Assembly: GCA_003415625.1 (NCBI GenBank) | Contig: PYIU01000004.1 | Coordinates: 620,001 to 684,000 of the forward strand | DNA from: Aquanectria penicillioides | Taxonomy: Eukaryota > Ascomycota > Sordariomycetes > Hypocreales > Nectriaceae | Direction of reading: 5' to 3' | DNA: 64,000 nt | Shown: in pieces, positions 24,520 to 38,235 of the stretch | Layout: each line of letters begins with the position of its first letter | How positions within the stretch are numbered: position 1 is the stretch's first letter | Program-made: the position numbers and the translations under genes | Notes under the pieces: model-generated | What the model saw: only the letters and a program-made list of their open reading frames with translations | The model's database searches: none | What the model was told of the DNA's origin: nothing

Positions 24520-26110
24520 TCACCTGGTCCGGAACGGAGACTCGGGCCCGACCACCGACCTCCGTCGCGACGCCGCCTGCTTAATCGACTCCCCGTTGGC
24601 TCCGTTTGTCGGCAACTCCTGCGCTGCCATCGCGAGCGCCCCTTGGTTAGACCACAAGGCCATGCCATTGAAGATGAGATCCTCTCGCGTTGCCACCTGC
24701 GGGAACAACACCGCCGCGATTGTGGGCTTGGGACCCTTGGTCCCTTTGTGAGACGAATGCGAGCTGCCATTTTGTTCATACTCTTCATATTTGCTTGGCG
24801 GCTGCACTTCGTTCATGTCTGGCGGCTCTGCCGTGATGAGATCCCGCGAACGCTGGACCTCGGCCCAGAGCGCCTGTGCATCCTTGAAGAGTGTGGGCAC
24901 GGCGTTGTAGAAACCACCCTGCTTAAAGGCAACCACCAGCGGGTGCAAGGTGCTGCGGACTTCATTGCTCGCCTTGCGAACAATCTCATCCTGGACACGG
25001 ATGGCCTCTTCGGGGTCTGTAATAGAGCGAAGGATCTGGCACCGATAAACGGTGCGCCGCCGTTCGTCGTCTCCGAATATGTCCAGCAAGGTCGAAGCAG
25101 CGCCCCTAGTGCTGCTTGGCAAGTAGAATGGCACAAAGATCTGTGTCGTCAGAATTTCGGCAATGACAGCTTCAGCGACCGCACACCGCATCTGAGCTGC
25201 AGCTCTAGTTGTTGCGGCGGACAGAGGCACGTTGGGGAATCTAGATTGAAGTTCCTGGATCTCAGTCGCAGAATCCTAAAAGGAAATAGTGTTAATAATA
25301 TGAGCCAATTGTCTTCCCCTTGTGAGATTTGACTTACTTCCGCTCCGTCGAGGTCATTGAAGTACTCGACGACGAGAGCATGGCACTTCTTTGACAATGC
25401 TTTGAGCTTCAGACCTCTGCGCTTGTTGTCAGACAAAGTCAGGTTGCCGTGAAATGGGGACCAAGAACTCACAAGTCTCTGAGGCCATCAGGGCCGTAAT
25501 CGTGCAACAGATCCTCCCCAAGCTCCCCCTGGGCCAAGCTCAGCTTCGTCTTGCATGCGTCAAGCTCACCAATGCTCGTCTGCATATGCGAGCGATGGAT
25601 TTCGCATTCGGCATTCATCTCCTTAATCTCAGAGGCTTGGCTTTTGGCGTTTGTTTCTGACACGTGGAGTTGCTTCTTGAGCTTCTCAACTTCGCCAGCC
25701 TTGCTCTTCTGCGACACCTCAGATGCACTCAGTTGCTCCTTCATCTCCGCAACCTCCTTCTCCATCCTCTCGACTGCAGCCTTGTTTGATTCATAGGTCT
25801 TGTACCTTTGCTCAAATTCAGCTACCAAAGTCTGGCTCTTCGCACTGGCTTGCATTTTATGCTCAGAGAATTCCTTGAGAATCTTGTCGTTGACATCACG
25901 AAGCCTCTGGTTTTCACTGACCTTGGCTTCGAGCTCCAGGTCTAGCGCCCTCCTCCCCTCGACAGCCTTCTCATAGTCTTGAACGGCGTTCACATCTTTG
26001 GTCACCTCCTTTGCCAAGGTTAGAAGCTGCCAGAGCTTCGACTGCTTGTTGCTGGAAGCCTTTTCGGAAACATGGTTACCATTGGTACCTTTATTCTTTG
26101 GTTCCGCCAT
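24520..26110 (-). CDS. Coiled-coil protein of unknown function
   Basis: Predicted 490-residue protein. Exons on the minus strand 26110-25473, 25416-25338 and 25275-24520; introns of 56 and 62 bases with donors GTGAGT and GTAAGT, phases consistent. The first exon is almost wholly charged heptad-like sequence (residues about 40-200 with K/E/L/A-rich repeats), a strong coiled coil. The second half is different: a mixed helical domain (V-A-E-A-V-I-A-E-I-L, then residues around F-V-P-F-Y-L-P) and a polar, Ser-rich tail. No catalytic motif is visible. The pattern resembles uncharacterised fungal proteins with an N-terminal coiled coil followed by a helical globular part, which could act as a scaffold; that is only inference. 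The start at 26110 is the first ATG of the frame and is followed by a Lys/Asn/Gly-rich beginning. It is transcribed in the same direction as the METTL21-like gene upstream. Confidence 0.8.
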
Positions 26111-26757
26111 GGTCCAACTAATGAATAAAGAGACGCGGCAGGACTGCTTGTTCGAATTCAATTACCCTTCCACGACTGCGCATTTAAAGTGCCTTGGCCT
26201 CGCTCGTTTCTCGCCGGAACCCCAATCCGGTGCCGTTACGAGAGCCTCATCAACCCCCGTTTTGCTTCAAAGGACAACTCATCATACACACCACGCCCCA
26301 ACCTTCCTAACCTGTCATCCCCCTCCATCTCGTTCGTCCTTCGCATCTACTGGCTACTACTGGTTGAGCTCGGAACGATCATGCCCAATATTCTCACAGT
26401 CAGGCTGGCCCGCATTGGCTATCCGTTACACTAGACGCGGGGTAAGCCCAGTCGTTTGCCATGCACGACAGAATGGCGCCTAGTGTGGTTGCCTTGTTTT
26501 GCAAACGAGGCTCTGGAGGGGGGCATAAGTAAGGCTGTAGGAGGGCAATGCCCGGGAGACGCCGCGACAACCTGACGTGGGGTGCTTCATCGTGACGAGA
26601 CTGCTCTTTATCGAATGAGTGGCTGCAGTCATCGCAGGCAAAAGAAGGCTCTGTTTCTTCGCTCTCGTATGATAAGACTCAATGGATGTTGCAACTCGGT
26701 CGCCTTGCCAGCAGGCCTCTGTCATACCATCAACAGTCTCTTATGAGCTGGCGCATA
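26111..26757. promoter_or_regulatory. Spacer between two tandem minus-strand genes
   Basis: This 647-base space should contain the promoter of the coiled-coil gene and the 3' UTR of the methyltransferase gene. Open frames at 25998-26483 and 26480-26725 run through it but have no recognisable motif and overlap the 5' end of the coiled-coil gene. Confidence 0.5.
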
Positions 26758-27995
26758 TCACCTGCTCTCATTGATCAAACTAGACTTATCGAAAAGGTAA
26801 AGCTCAACCGATTGGGGCTCCGCTCCAAGCACTGGCAGCTGTAGCACCTGCTGGTGCAGGGTCTCCCAGCCTTCATTCTCCATCAATTCAAACAACGCCT
26901 GTTCCGACGCATGACGAGGCTTCGTTGCCAAGAAGACCTTTGTGGTAAACGGCTCACCTACGGGTACATGCCTCAAGTTGGACGAGTGGATAGCCGACAG
27001 TGTCTCCACCAATGCCGGTAGCATGTCGACATTGTAAGTGCAGTCGCTCAGCATCACCAAGTCCCATGGACGCGATTGAACCTCCTTGCCAAACTGTCCC
27101 TGTCTCCCGAACTCCCAATCCAAGTTCTCGTAGAGCATCCGGACCTGCGATTCACCAGACTCCATAATCTGAGGAACGACGCGCCTGATGTTTGATCGAG
27201 CCCTCGCCTCAGCCTCCGGAAGATCCGTCATCAGGATAGTACACGCTCCGGTTGCCAGCCTTGGAAAGACAGCCCCCAACCCAACACCCAGGATTCCCAC
27301 TCCGCAGCCCAATTCCAGAATGTTGATCGACTTCTGGCTATTCAGAACGCCATTGAAGGCTCGCATGCATGGATGCTGACTAGACTCGTGATCAGGCAAG
27401 GCATCGATCCCCGCAATCGCACATAATGCCACCACACCGGCATCCCAAATGTGGCGTGCGATGCTCTCACCGATCTCTTCCTCCACCTCAACATACACAA
27501 ACCCAACCGGAGAGTCTCGCAACTGAATTCGTCGCATGGAGACATCGGTAACCTGATTGGATGCGCTCAGCGAAACCCATGCAGGCATGATGCCGCCCAT
27601 ACTCGTAGCCTCTTTGCGATACCTCGGCTTTTCCGAAGCCATAGCCAGAACTCGGGCCACCCCATCGGCAGTTCGAGATGGTTCTGCAGCGCGGACACAA
27701 ATCTGAATGCTTACACCTTCGTGGATGGCCCTTTCAAATGCAACCGGGAGGTCAACGGTGGGTTTGGCAACGCGCATGCCTGGTTCCCAGTAGAGTCGTC
27801 CTGGGTCTGATAGCAGCCATGTCGAAGAACCTTCAGAGTTGGCGGCCGAAGCAACGACTTGTAAGTCGACGGGCTTGGCAGGATAAAGAAAAGAGTCGCC
27901 CAGGTCTGTGGTGATTGTGAAAAGGAGGTGGATCTCCAATCTGTTGCCCGAACCTTGGCCAGCCTCGGAGGTCGGAGGAACCGAATGTAGTGCAT
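26758..27995 (-). CDS. METTL21-like (Methyltransf_16) protein methyltransferase, probable single-base frame break near the start
   Basis: Seven-beta-strand SAM methyltransferase of the Methyltransf_16 group, which mostly methylates lysines of translation factors and chaperones; the target here is unknown. The main frame gives motif I I-L-E-L-G-C-G-V-G-I-L-G, the acidic loop I-L-M-T-D-L-P-E-A and the D-L-V-M-L-S-D-C-T-Y-N block that stands for the family's D/E-x-x-Y region. A conserved start (M-H-Y-I-R-F-L-R-P-P) begins at 27995 in another frame. The two frames join into a family-like sequence (R-L-A-K then L-E-I-H-L-L-F-T-I-T-T) if one G is added at 27953-27954 (AAGG to AAGGG on the coding strand); the only intron that could reconcile them would be 13 bases long, too short. 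With the base, the protein is about 412 residues. Without it the first in-frame ATG is about 55 codons into the frame. No other intron is seen. Confidence 0.82.
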
Positions 27996-30768
<2,773 letters not shown>

Positions 30769-31417
30769 TTGTAACTTATATACTTAGCGAGAGGTTATCT
30801 AGGGATAGGTCTCATATTCTAAATGCTTAGCTACCTTGTCATAACCAAACGGCTCTACACGAGTTGTCCTGCGTAGTCTCTCAATACAAGACGTGGTGAT
30901 TTACTAGAGAGGAAGCATCAACCATGGACTGAAGATGAGCAGATAGCCGAGAAGTATATTCAACAGAATTCAATTTCCGAGTGAAAATCGCCGAGATATA
31001 ATAGAAGTCGGTTCAATAATTACGATAATTTGGCACTGCAGATGTGCAAGCTTATCAACTTAAGTGCGTGAAGATGGCTTCCCTTAGTGTCTTACCCACT
31101 CTTAAACTATCTCTTGTGTCTAAATTGATCGGCGTCAAATGAGAGGAATGGTTCTTTTCGACTTTCGTCGCCAACCAATTGTGTACAATAGGACCAGTAG
31201 GTGGGGATATCTCCATAGTCACTAACCGATCACCTTCCGTGTTCTTTATCTTTGTTGAGGCTGAGGCGGAACTGAGGGGTAAATGCACTGACGCAATGAC
31301 TAGTTAGTGTTGCAGATCGATCCCCACACAAATGACTCTTTTTCAACGACTCCTTGATATCTTCCTCATTGCCCTATTTGCTAAACATCCCGAATTTTAG
31401 ATAACAGAACCTTCGAT
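30769..31417. other. Spacer before the HAD hydrolase gene
   Basis: About 650 bases of AT-rich DNA with a minus-strand frame at 31055-31288 that has no recognisable motif. The last 200 bases should hold the promoter of the gene at 31418. Confidence 0.45.
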
Positions 31418-32170
31418 ATGCCCAGTCTTTCATCAGGTCCTAAGGATCGAGTACGTGCCGCCCTCAGCACGAAGTCGTGGTTCGGCTTCGACCTCGACGA
31501 CACCCTCCACGAATTCCGCAAGGCCAGCCGAGCGGCAACAAATCATTGCCTGAGTCAGATTGCACAAGAACATGCGCAAGTATCTTTAAGGGAGCTCCAA
31601 GATTGCTACCAACGGATTCTAAAAGAAGGAACATCCAACGCCTTTGTCGACGGGAAAACGTCCCATGATTACCGTCGAAGTCGCTTTACCTCGACACTAG
31701 ATCACTTCGAGTTGAGCCATGGCTTAGTTGAGGAACTGTTGACCTCTTATGAGAGAGTGCTTGTGGAAAACTTGACCTTGAAAGCCGGGGCACTACCACT
31801 ACTTCAAGCTATCAAGTCTTCATGCCGAAAGGTTATAGTCGTCACTGAAGGCCCTCAAGATGCTCAAGAACGAGCCCTACAGGACCTCGGAATTGCTCAA
31901 TATGTCGATTTTATTGCAACAACTAATCACTTTCGATCCTCAAAAGTCGACGGACTCTTCCGGAAGGTGCTAGATCACTTTGGTATTGAAGCGCGAGAAA
32001 TGGCATATGCGGGTGATTCTCTGGAGAGAGATCTTATCCCAGCTACAGCGGAAGGAATATACGCCATCCACTTAAACGAGAAGGGTCCGACAAACCTGTC
32101 GCAAAACCCTATCACTGTTGCCTCTTTAGAAGTCATAAACAATTTGCTTCCTCCATTCAAGCGAGCATGA
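31418..32170 (+). CDS. HAD-superfamily hydrolase
   Basis: Single-exon gene for a 250-residue haloacid dehalogenase-like hydrolase, likely a cytosolic phosphatase or nucleotidase. All four HAD motifs are visible: motif I F-D-L-D-D-T-L with nucleophile D25 and acid/base D27; motif II V-V-T-E-G with T143; a motif III lysine in S-S-K-V-D-G or the following F-R-K; motif IV Y-A-G-D-S-L-E-R-D with D200 and D205. The helical insert after motif I (residues about 33-120) is a C1-type cap. The substrate cannot be predicted; pyrimidine 5'-nucleotidase-like and phosphoglycolate-like enzymes share this layout. The start at 31418 is the first ATG and gives a short polar leader without a targeting signal. 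It stands just downstream of the kinase relic but shares no sign of co-regulation. Confidence 0.9.
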   Translation: MPSLSSGPKDRVRAALSTKSWFGFDLDDTLHEFRKASRAATNHCLSQIAQEHAQVSLRELQDCYQRILKEGTSNAFVDGKTSHDYRRSRFTSTLDHFELSHGLVEELLTSYERVLVENLTLKAGALPLLQAIKSSCRKVIVVTEGPQDAQERALQDLGIAQYVDFIATTNHFRSSKVDGLFRKVLDHFGIEAREMAYAGDSLERDLIPATAEGIYAIHLNEKGPTNLSQNPITVASLEVINNLLPPFKRA

Positions 32171-35100
32171 GAGCTATCAGGTCAGCTTTGCGAGTGCTGC
32201 ATGATCCAGAATACACTCGAGAATACTCTTTAGTTACGCTATTAGGTGCGAAGTTGGCAAAGCAACCTCACCAATATTCATTCAGAGCATCTATATCCAA
32301 CACAACGTCTCAGAAGTATTTCAGTGAATAGGAATCCCAGAAACAGAGGAGACAAACACCATCGCTACCATGTCGGAGACGCTTAGTCAGTAGCAGTGAC
32401 ATCAAATCATTTAAAATTACCAATATTAGAGATCATGGTCCGATCGGTATGGATTCTAAAGCTCCGTCAAACTTGAATGAAGAAATACAGCGAAAGCCAG
32501 TTCGGCAATATTATCACACTGTACAAAGAGTAATCTTATCACGAGCAAGCACGATCAGCATTTGATTAGAAATGCAGCCTTTCTTCCCCTTCCCATTTGT
32601 CAAGGGCGCGCCATCTCGAACCCGTGGCCGCAGGAACCGGGCCAGGTCGGTCCGTCCCGTAGTAACACTCTGATCCCGGTTTCATTTCGTCTACCGACAC
32701 AATATCAGAATTTTCTCCGGGCCATTGCTGCTGGAATCCCGCTCCCACCCTGTCCACTCACAACAAGGAATCGGTTGGGGAAATTTGATCCTTGGCCAAG
32801 ACCTAGGCAATGGCATGTATTGCAGCACTGCACGATTCCCTTTCCTGCCCCAGCGGATGCAATCTCGGAACCCCATGTCGCCGAACTACCGAGGCTGTTG
32901 GTCGGCATAGACTCGCGGTCTTGAAGGGAAAAAATTTTGCTCTCTTTTTCTTTTTTTTCCCTGCACATGGGATTCATCCTCCGATCCTTCTCCGATTATT
33001 ACTCTGGACGCGCAAGTCTTGCTTGCGAGGGTTGCTCCATTCAGGACAGGGAGGGTTGCACATCCTTCCCAAAGATATCCTTGTGTATCATGGTTCATAC
33101 GACATCGTAATTGTCGGGGTTCACAGTCTCACATCTATTTACCCTGCCACCACGGTATTATTGTTGAATTTTTCTTTTACAAGGGGTGTACTCCCTAGGT
33201 TTTTTTTTTTTTTTTTTTTGTGCCTTGTAGAATCACACAGGTTTCTGCAGACACGGAGACGCCAGCGGTGCCGGTGTTATCCAGGATGCGAGGACCAACA
33301 GAGCGGCTGGGCTGTGCAAGCAGACAAGAATAGAATTTGTTGCATACGACTGGGGAAGCACCCCGAATTACCACCTGGCAAAATACGACGACAAAGGCCA
33401 TGTTCTGCACGGTCAGCGTAAAGATGTGAGATGGCTGGGGTGTGCGCAAGCATCCCGCCAGGCTGAGGGCTGGGACGCATTTTGAACTGCCACCCTCATG
33501 CAAGCACGGTGGTAAAATGCGGCCGTGATGTTCCAACCCGTTGTCGAACTCTCTCAGCACCGTCTCTTCTCGGCATTTGCACTTTTGCGTGAAGGTGTGT
33601 CCGGACGACATCGTGCCGCACGCCTCAGCACGGGAGAGCGCATGCACATTTGGGCTGGGGGGGGGGGGCATATTCCATGTCCCATGTCACATCCCATGCC
33701 ACAGGACCAGCATCACTCACAGGCGTGGCCGCAAAGTGATTCCCGGCCACGGCTAAGCGCCCAACAGGCACCGGCGCCGAAGACCCAAGGCCAAGGCTAG
33801 GACCAAGACCAAAGCCAAGACCGTGAGCGTGAAGGCTGAAGCGTGCCCAGCACGTTTGGCGTTGGGGACCCCCAGACCGGACCGACACACGCAGCCGCAG
33901 CGCCGACGCATGCACTCATCACACATGCCACCTACCACCTACCACCTACCACCTACCACCACATCCATCCATCTTTTTTATCCTCTCTCGTGCGCTATCA
34001 CATCCGCCGACAAAGATGGAGGGGGGAATGCAAAAGTGTTTCTGGTTTTGATCTGGCTGCCGAGCCGCCGTGGAGACGAGACACCTGATGCTGCGTTTAG
34101 GCAACACGACATGACAGCGTCTTGTGGTACCACCCAGCAGCTGAGTTCACCCATCACATGTACGAGCAGCAGCGACAGCGTGTTCCATGCCATGTCGCAA
34201 CAGTCAAACCATGGGACGGCCAAACAGGGGGGGAGTAAACGGCCGGCCCTTCTGGCATCGGTACGCAGGCGACTCGTATTTCGCCCAGGTCCAGGGCAGC
34301 ACGCAGCTAACTCTGACCTCTGACATGTCGTCAATACAATCAAGAGTCAGTCGACAAGTAAGACTTTTTTCGCTTTCAGGGCTCTCTCCCTGCGTACCGG
34401 CCTGGTCTGTGCCCGCAGCCTCACCGAGACAGTGCCCGTTGCGTGCTCATCCAGCGCCAAAAATGCAGTGCTGTGGTTGAGTCTGCGACCACCCTGTGGA
34501 TGATCTTGCCCCCAACTCCCCAACTCCCAGCCTCCCTTACGCACGTGGAGAAGGCCCAGAGCACCCTCTTCTTCAGCTTTTCGTCCCGAGCCAAGATGAT
34601 TGGCGTCCTAGACGCTTCTTCAATACACCCTCCAGGGGGGTTTATCAAAACTCAAAGTTGACCGTCTTGCACTGTGTGCTTTCACAGCCATCATTGCAAC
34701 ATGGGCACCCGTCACCCCGCACTGCTCCCAACCACCCCGAATAAGACCGCACTTGCACTTACACCGGCGCAAGCAACAATGGCTAGCTTGCACACGCCGT
34801 GGTGAAAGGGTTCAGCCCGCTCGTCCCGTACTACCGTTTTGCTCGCGCGGCGGCATATGCGTGCCACCGAAATTGACTACTGCTACTACTGCAGGGCAAT
34901 CCGAGACAATAAGGGGGGGAGGACCAACGGGGGTCCGGTGCCCCGCGGAGCTGCAGACAGAACTTGCAAAGGTCTGTCTCGGTTTTACGCCGGCCGTGTG
35001 TGCTTCAATCGAAGAAGAAGAAAATAAGAAAAATCAAAACCAAAGCCCTTGCGCTGATAGGGCCGATATCAGGAGCCGCGCTGCGAATTGATCGGAGCTG

Positions 35101-36951
35101 AGTGAGATTCTGTGCCGGGGAGAAACACCCGTGAGGCGGAGTGGTGGCTGGATCTTTTTTTTTTTAGAGACAAGTAGGGAGACGTCTAGATAAACTGAAT
35201 AGCCATCGGACTTTGCTCAGCTTACCAAATCCGTACTACGGATAGGTTAGGGGCCTTCAGGGGAGCACAGCACGGTAGTATCGCCTCTGATAACTCAGAG
35301 GCTAGATCTCATTACGGGGCTGGGTTTCATAATCACTAGGTGCAACAATAATCAAGGCAAGAGACGGATAACCAGTGATCAAGTTTTCAATTTAGTGTGC
35401 TATCTACATACCTCCCCGATTCTCCAATCAATGTGAGCATTCCAGCAGGTCCATACTTCGGTGCTTGGATCTCCGTCCGTTGCCGCCACCAACATCATGA
35501 TCCCCCTTCTGAGTCTGAGAAGAGAAAAAAAGGCTCACAGAAACAAGAAGAAAAGTAAATCCTCCAAGCCACCAGTCCACAGTTTGCCCATCTTCAAATT
35601 TGCGACTCCACAATATTCGTCCGGACGTCGCGGTATGAAACATGCCACGGTGCATGGCGCCCTAGCGATCACTACCACCTTGGCGTTGATCATCAACCTA
35701 TTACTCAGAGCACCCGCATTTCAAGATTAGCCCGTATCAAGCCCCAGTCTTTCCCGCCAGGCCCAACGTCACCATGAATTCCCTCCATCCGGCTTTGTAA
35801 TTACCTCACAACAACTAAGGCCTCCCGGTTTCTGTAACTCGCAAACCTGTCGTTGAAGAAATTTGACATGTGAGGAAATCAACTAATATCATCATCCTGC
35901 ACATTTGGTTCGCATTAGCCTCGTCACGCCTCGCGGCGAAACGGCGAGCAGCCCCTCTTTTGCAATGACCTGCATGATGCACCTCCTTCTCCAGGGGAGT
36001 GCCCGTCCATGAGCTCATTCCTCAACGGCGATCGTCACCCTAACCCACGCTGAACATGTGTCTCGATAGAACAGCCCAGTGAATGCCATGCCACCAGTCT
36101 GCACAGTGACTGGGTAAGAAGGAACAAGAGGGGTGTGCGTCGAATTGGGCATTGCGACACTAAATCTGATTCCCAATGCGTTTTCACCAGACTCACATGC
36201 TACACAGAAATGAGAGTTCGCTAATATCTAAATTTCAATTCAAACATGGTATACTACTAAGATTTGCCTCGAAGGAAACCCAAACTCCACCTCATGCTCA
36301 AGTGCATGTTCCAATATTCCAAGCCAAGTTTGAGGCACCAAGTGTAAAAAATCAAGCACAAAACAAAACCTCCAATATCCATATTACCGCGTAGTAATGT
36401 TGATGTTCCACCGATCTAAGTGCGAATCACTTTTAATAACCCGGACGCTGTGCCGTGAAAAACAAAAGTCCCGTCCATGAAAAAATTGATCAAACAAGGT
36501 ATCCATTCCATCCATCCATCATCCACTTCGATCTCATCCACTCAATTCATCGTCCTCCGTCATTGCTTCACTTTCCCAACCGCTCGCGACCGTCCAAACG
36601 GAAAAACATTGTGGGTATCTTGAGATAAGGAAAAAACCCCTTGGTCGATGCCCCCCTCCTCCGCGCGCGCGTGTGCATTGCTGGTAGTACAGGTCGCCCT
36701 TTTGAATCTTTGTCTTGGGACAAAAGAAATCGTCTTCACCAAGGACGGGATAGAGACGTTAAGATAAGGAAATCCATATGGTAAGTAATCCAAACGGAGA
36801 TCCAGGAAATATGAGGTAGTGTACAGTCTTTGTGGGCCTTTCCAATCCAGTGGGGGTTTGGGGTATTCTGCTGGCCGGGTCAAAGGCTCCTCGGGTATGT
36901 AGAGAACAAGAAAAACAGAAACAAGTCCAGGTAGATCCATGGGCAGTCCGT
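32171..36951. other. 4.8-kb gene-free interval
   Basis: No coding sequence that I can support. Overlapping frames at 32562-33671, 33823-34343 and 34421-35091 have biased composition and no family motif. The interval holds a T20 tract at 33200-33219, a G10 tract near 33659-33668, a tandem CCACCTA array at 33928-33960 and a T11 tract near 35155-35165. A plus frame at 35461-35730 ends with a hydrophobic stretch but has no splice or family support. The 36200-36951 part is AT-richer and probably contains the 3' UTR of the next gene. Confidence 0.5.
33928..33960 (+). repeat. (CCACCTA)4-5 tandem repeat
   Basis: Four full copies and one partial copy of the heptamer CCACCTA, followed by CCATC-rich sequence. 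Not in a supported gene. Confidence 0.9.
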
Positions 36952-38235
36952 TTATTTAGTGGGGTTCCTGAGAATCTCCTCACAGTTGGCGTCAAAGCGG
37001 AGGTTAAAGAGACGGACATTCTGCATAAACTTTTCCGTCTTAGCCAGCTCTCGGTCTCGGCCGAAGAGGGTCTCGACGAATTCGACACCGGCATTCTTGC
37101 CCAAGCCGGACTGCTTCCTCTTGGCAGCCTTGAGCATGGGTGCCTCGCATGCCTTGAGGAGGGATCTGAGCTTCTCAGTGAGGCGCTCGCCGCCCTCGAT
37201 GAATTCTTCAACGAGGTCGCGGTTCTCAGCGCTTCGGACCCGACCGACAACCTCCTCAGCTCGCTTCACCTTGCCAGCCAGTTGGATGAGGAGGAGCCAA
37301 AGCTCGCCAGCCATGTCGGAGATGGGGGTGGCCGGGCCCTGGTGGTAGACTGTCCAATCGTAGATCCACTTGCCAAGACTGTTGGCATCGAATACACTAC
37401 CTAGAAGCAGAATAGGCTCCTCAGTGGGATCCCAGTTCTTCAGTGAGTATCCAGGGGGGATCCGGTGCTTCCGTGCATCGGCGTCGGTGGCCTTGGGAGG
37501 TGAGGGGGGCTGCTGCTGCTTGGCGCGGGAGGAGCTGACAGGTCGAACGGTCTGAGGCCGAGGGGGGACGGCAGTGGAAGAGCGGCGGGTGTGCGAGAAG
37601 CTGGTGGGAGGTCGGGGATGAGGTGGCTGCTGGTACACAGGCTGCTGTTGCTGCGACTGCTGCTGCTGCTGCTGCTCTCGACCATAGTACTCGTCATAAT
37701 AGGCGGCGGCCTGGGCACCCTGCAGGTAGTCGTCGAAATTAGTGTACCATCCCCCATCAAAATCTCGGGAGTAAAGCGAAGATCTGCGTTGGTGATGGTG
37801 TGTGGAGCGAGATTGTGCAGGAAGCACGTAGGTGTGACCCAGTGTCTCGATGACCTCGTCCTCGTCGGATTCTCCATAAGGGGTGGAAGCCCGGACATAG
37901 GTAAACGAGCATCGGCGGTCGCGCTGAGAAGAGCGCGGAGATGACCCGGAAGGCCTGCGCGACGAAGAATGTTTGGGACTCACATCTGCCGTGCTATATT
38001 GCCCGTTGCTGTTGTAGCGGGGGGAATCCTTGGGCGGCCTCGGACTGAAGTCGCCCGACTGGGAGTAGCTGTTGAAGCGGCCGTGGGCGGCTCGGGTGGC
38101 AGGACGCCGGGGGGTTGTCTCGGCCCAAGTGGGCCGGGGTGAGGGAGTGGGAGTGGCAGACGACATCCTCGAGTAGACGCTGTCGTAGTCGTGGATCGGA
38201 GTCGATCCAGGAGTTCGTGGCGAAGGGTAACTCAT
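36952..38235 (-). CDS. Pro/Ser/Gln-rich fungal protein with conserved C-terminal domain
   Basis: Uninterrupted 427-codon frame read from 38235 (M-S-Y-P-S-P-R-T-P-G). An in-frame ATG 15 codons upstream (38280) is less likely because the sequence before MSYPSP is not conserved-looking. Residues 1-about 245 are low complexity: Ser/Pro/Arg-rich with many S/T-P sites, a His/Arg patch, and a polyglutamine segment (Q6-S-Q4, genomic about 37638-37672). The last 180 residues form an ordered, mostly helical domain beginning G-Y-S-L-K-N-W-D-P-T-E-E-P-I-L-L-L-G-S-V-F-D-A-N-S-L-G-K and containing W-I-Y-D-W-T and F-I-E-G-G-E-R-L. Similar fungal proteins are often auto-labelled as cell-wall glycoprotein-like because of the Pro-rich half, but there is no signal peptide here, so an intracellular, possibly phospho-regulated role is more plausible. 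Function unknown. Confidence 0.85.
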   Translation of the reverse strand: MSYPSPRTPGSTPIHDYDSVYSRMSSATPTPSPRPTWAETTPRRPATRAAHGRFNSYSQSGDFSPRPPKDSPRYNSNGQYSTADVSPKHSSSRRPSGSSPRSSQRDRRCSFTYVRASTPYGESDEDEVIETLGHTYVLPAQSRSTHHHQRRSSLYSRDFDGGWYTNFDDYLQGAQAAAYYDEYYGREQQQQQQSQQQQPVYQQPPHPRPPTSFSHTRRSSTAVPPRPQTVRPVSSSRAKQQQPPSPPKATDADARKHRIPPGYSLKNWDPTEEPILLLGSVFDANSLGKWIYDWTVYHQGPATPISDMAGELWLLLIQLAGKVKRAEEVVGRVRSAENRDLVEEFIEGGERLTEKLRSLLKACEAPMLKAAKRKQSGLGKNAGVEFVETLFGRDRELAKTEKFMQNVRLFNLRFDANCEEILRNPTK

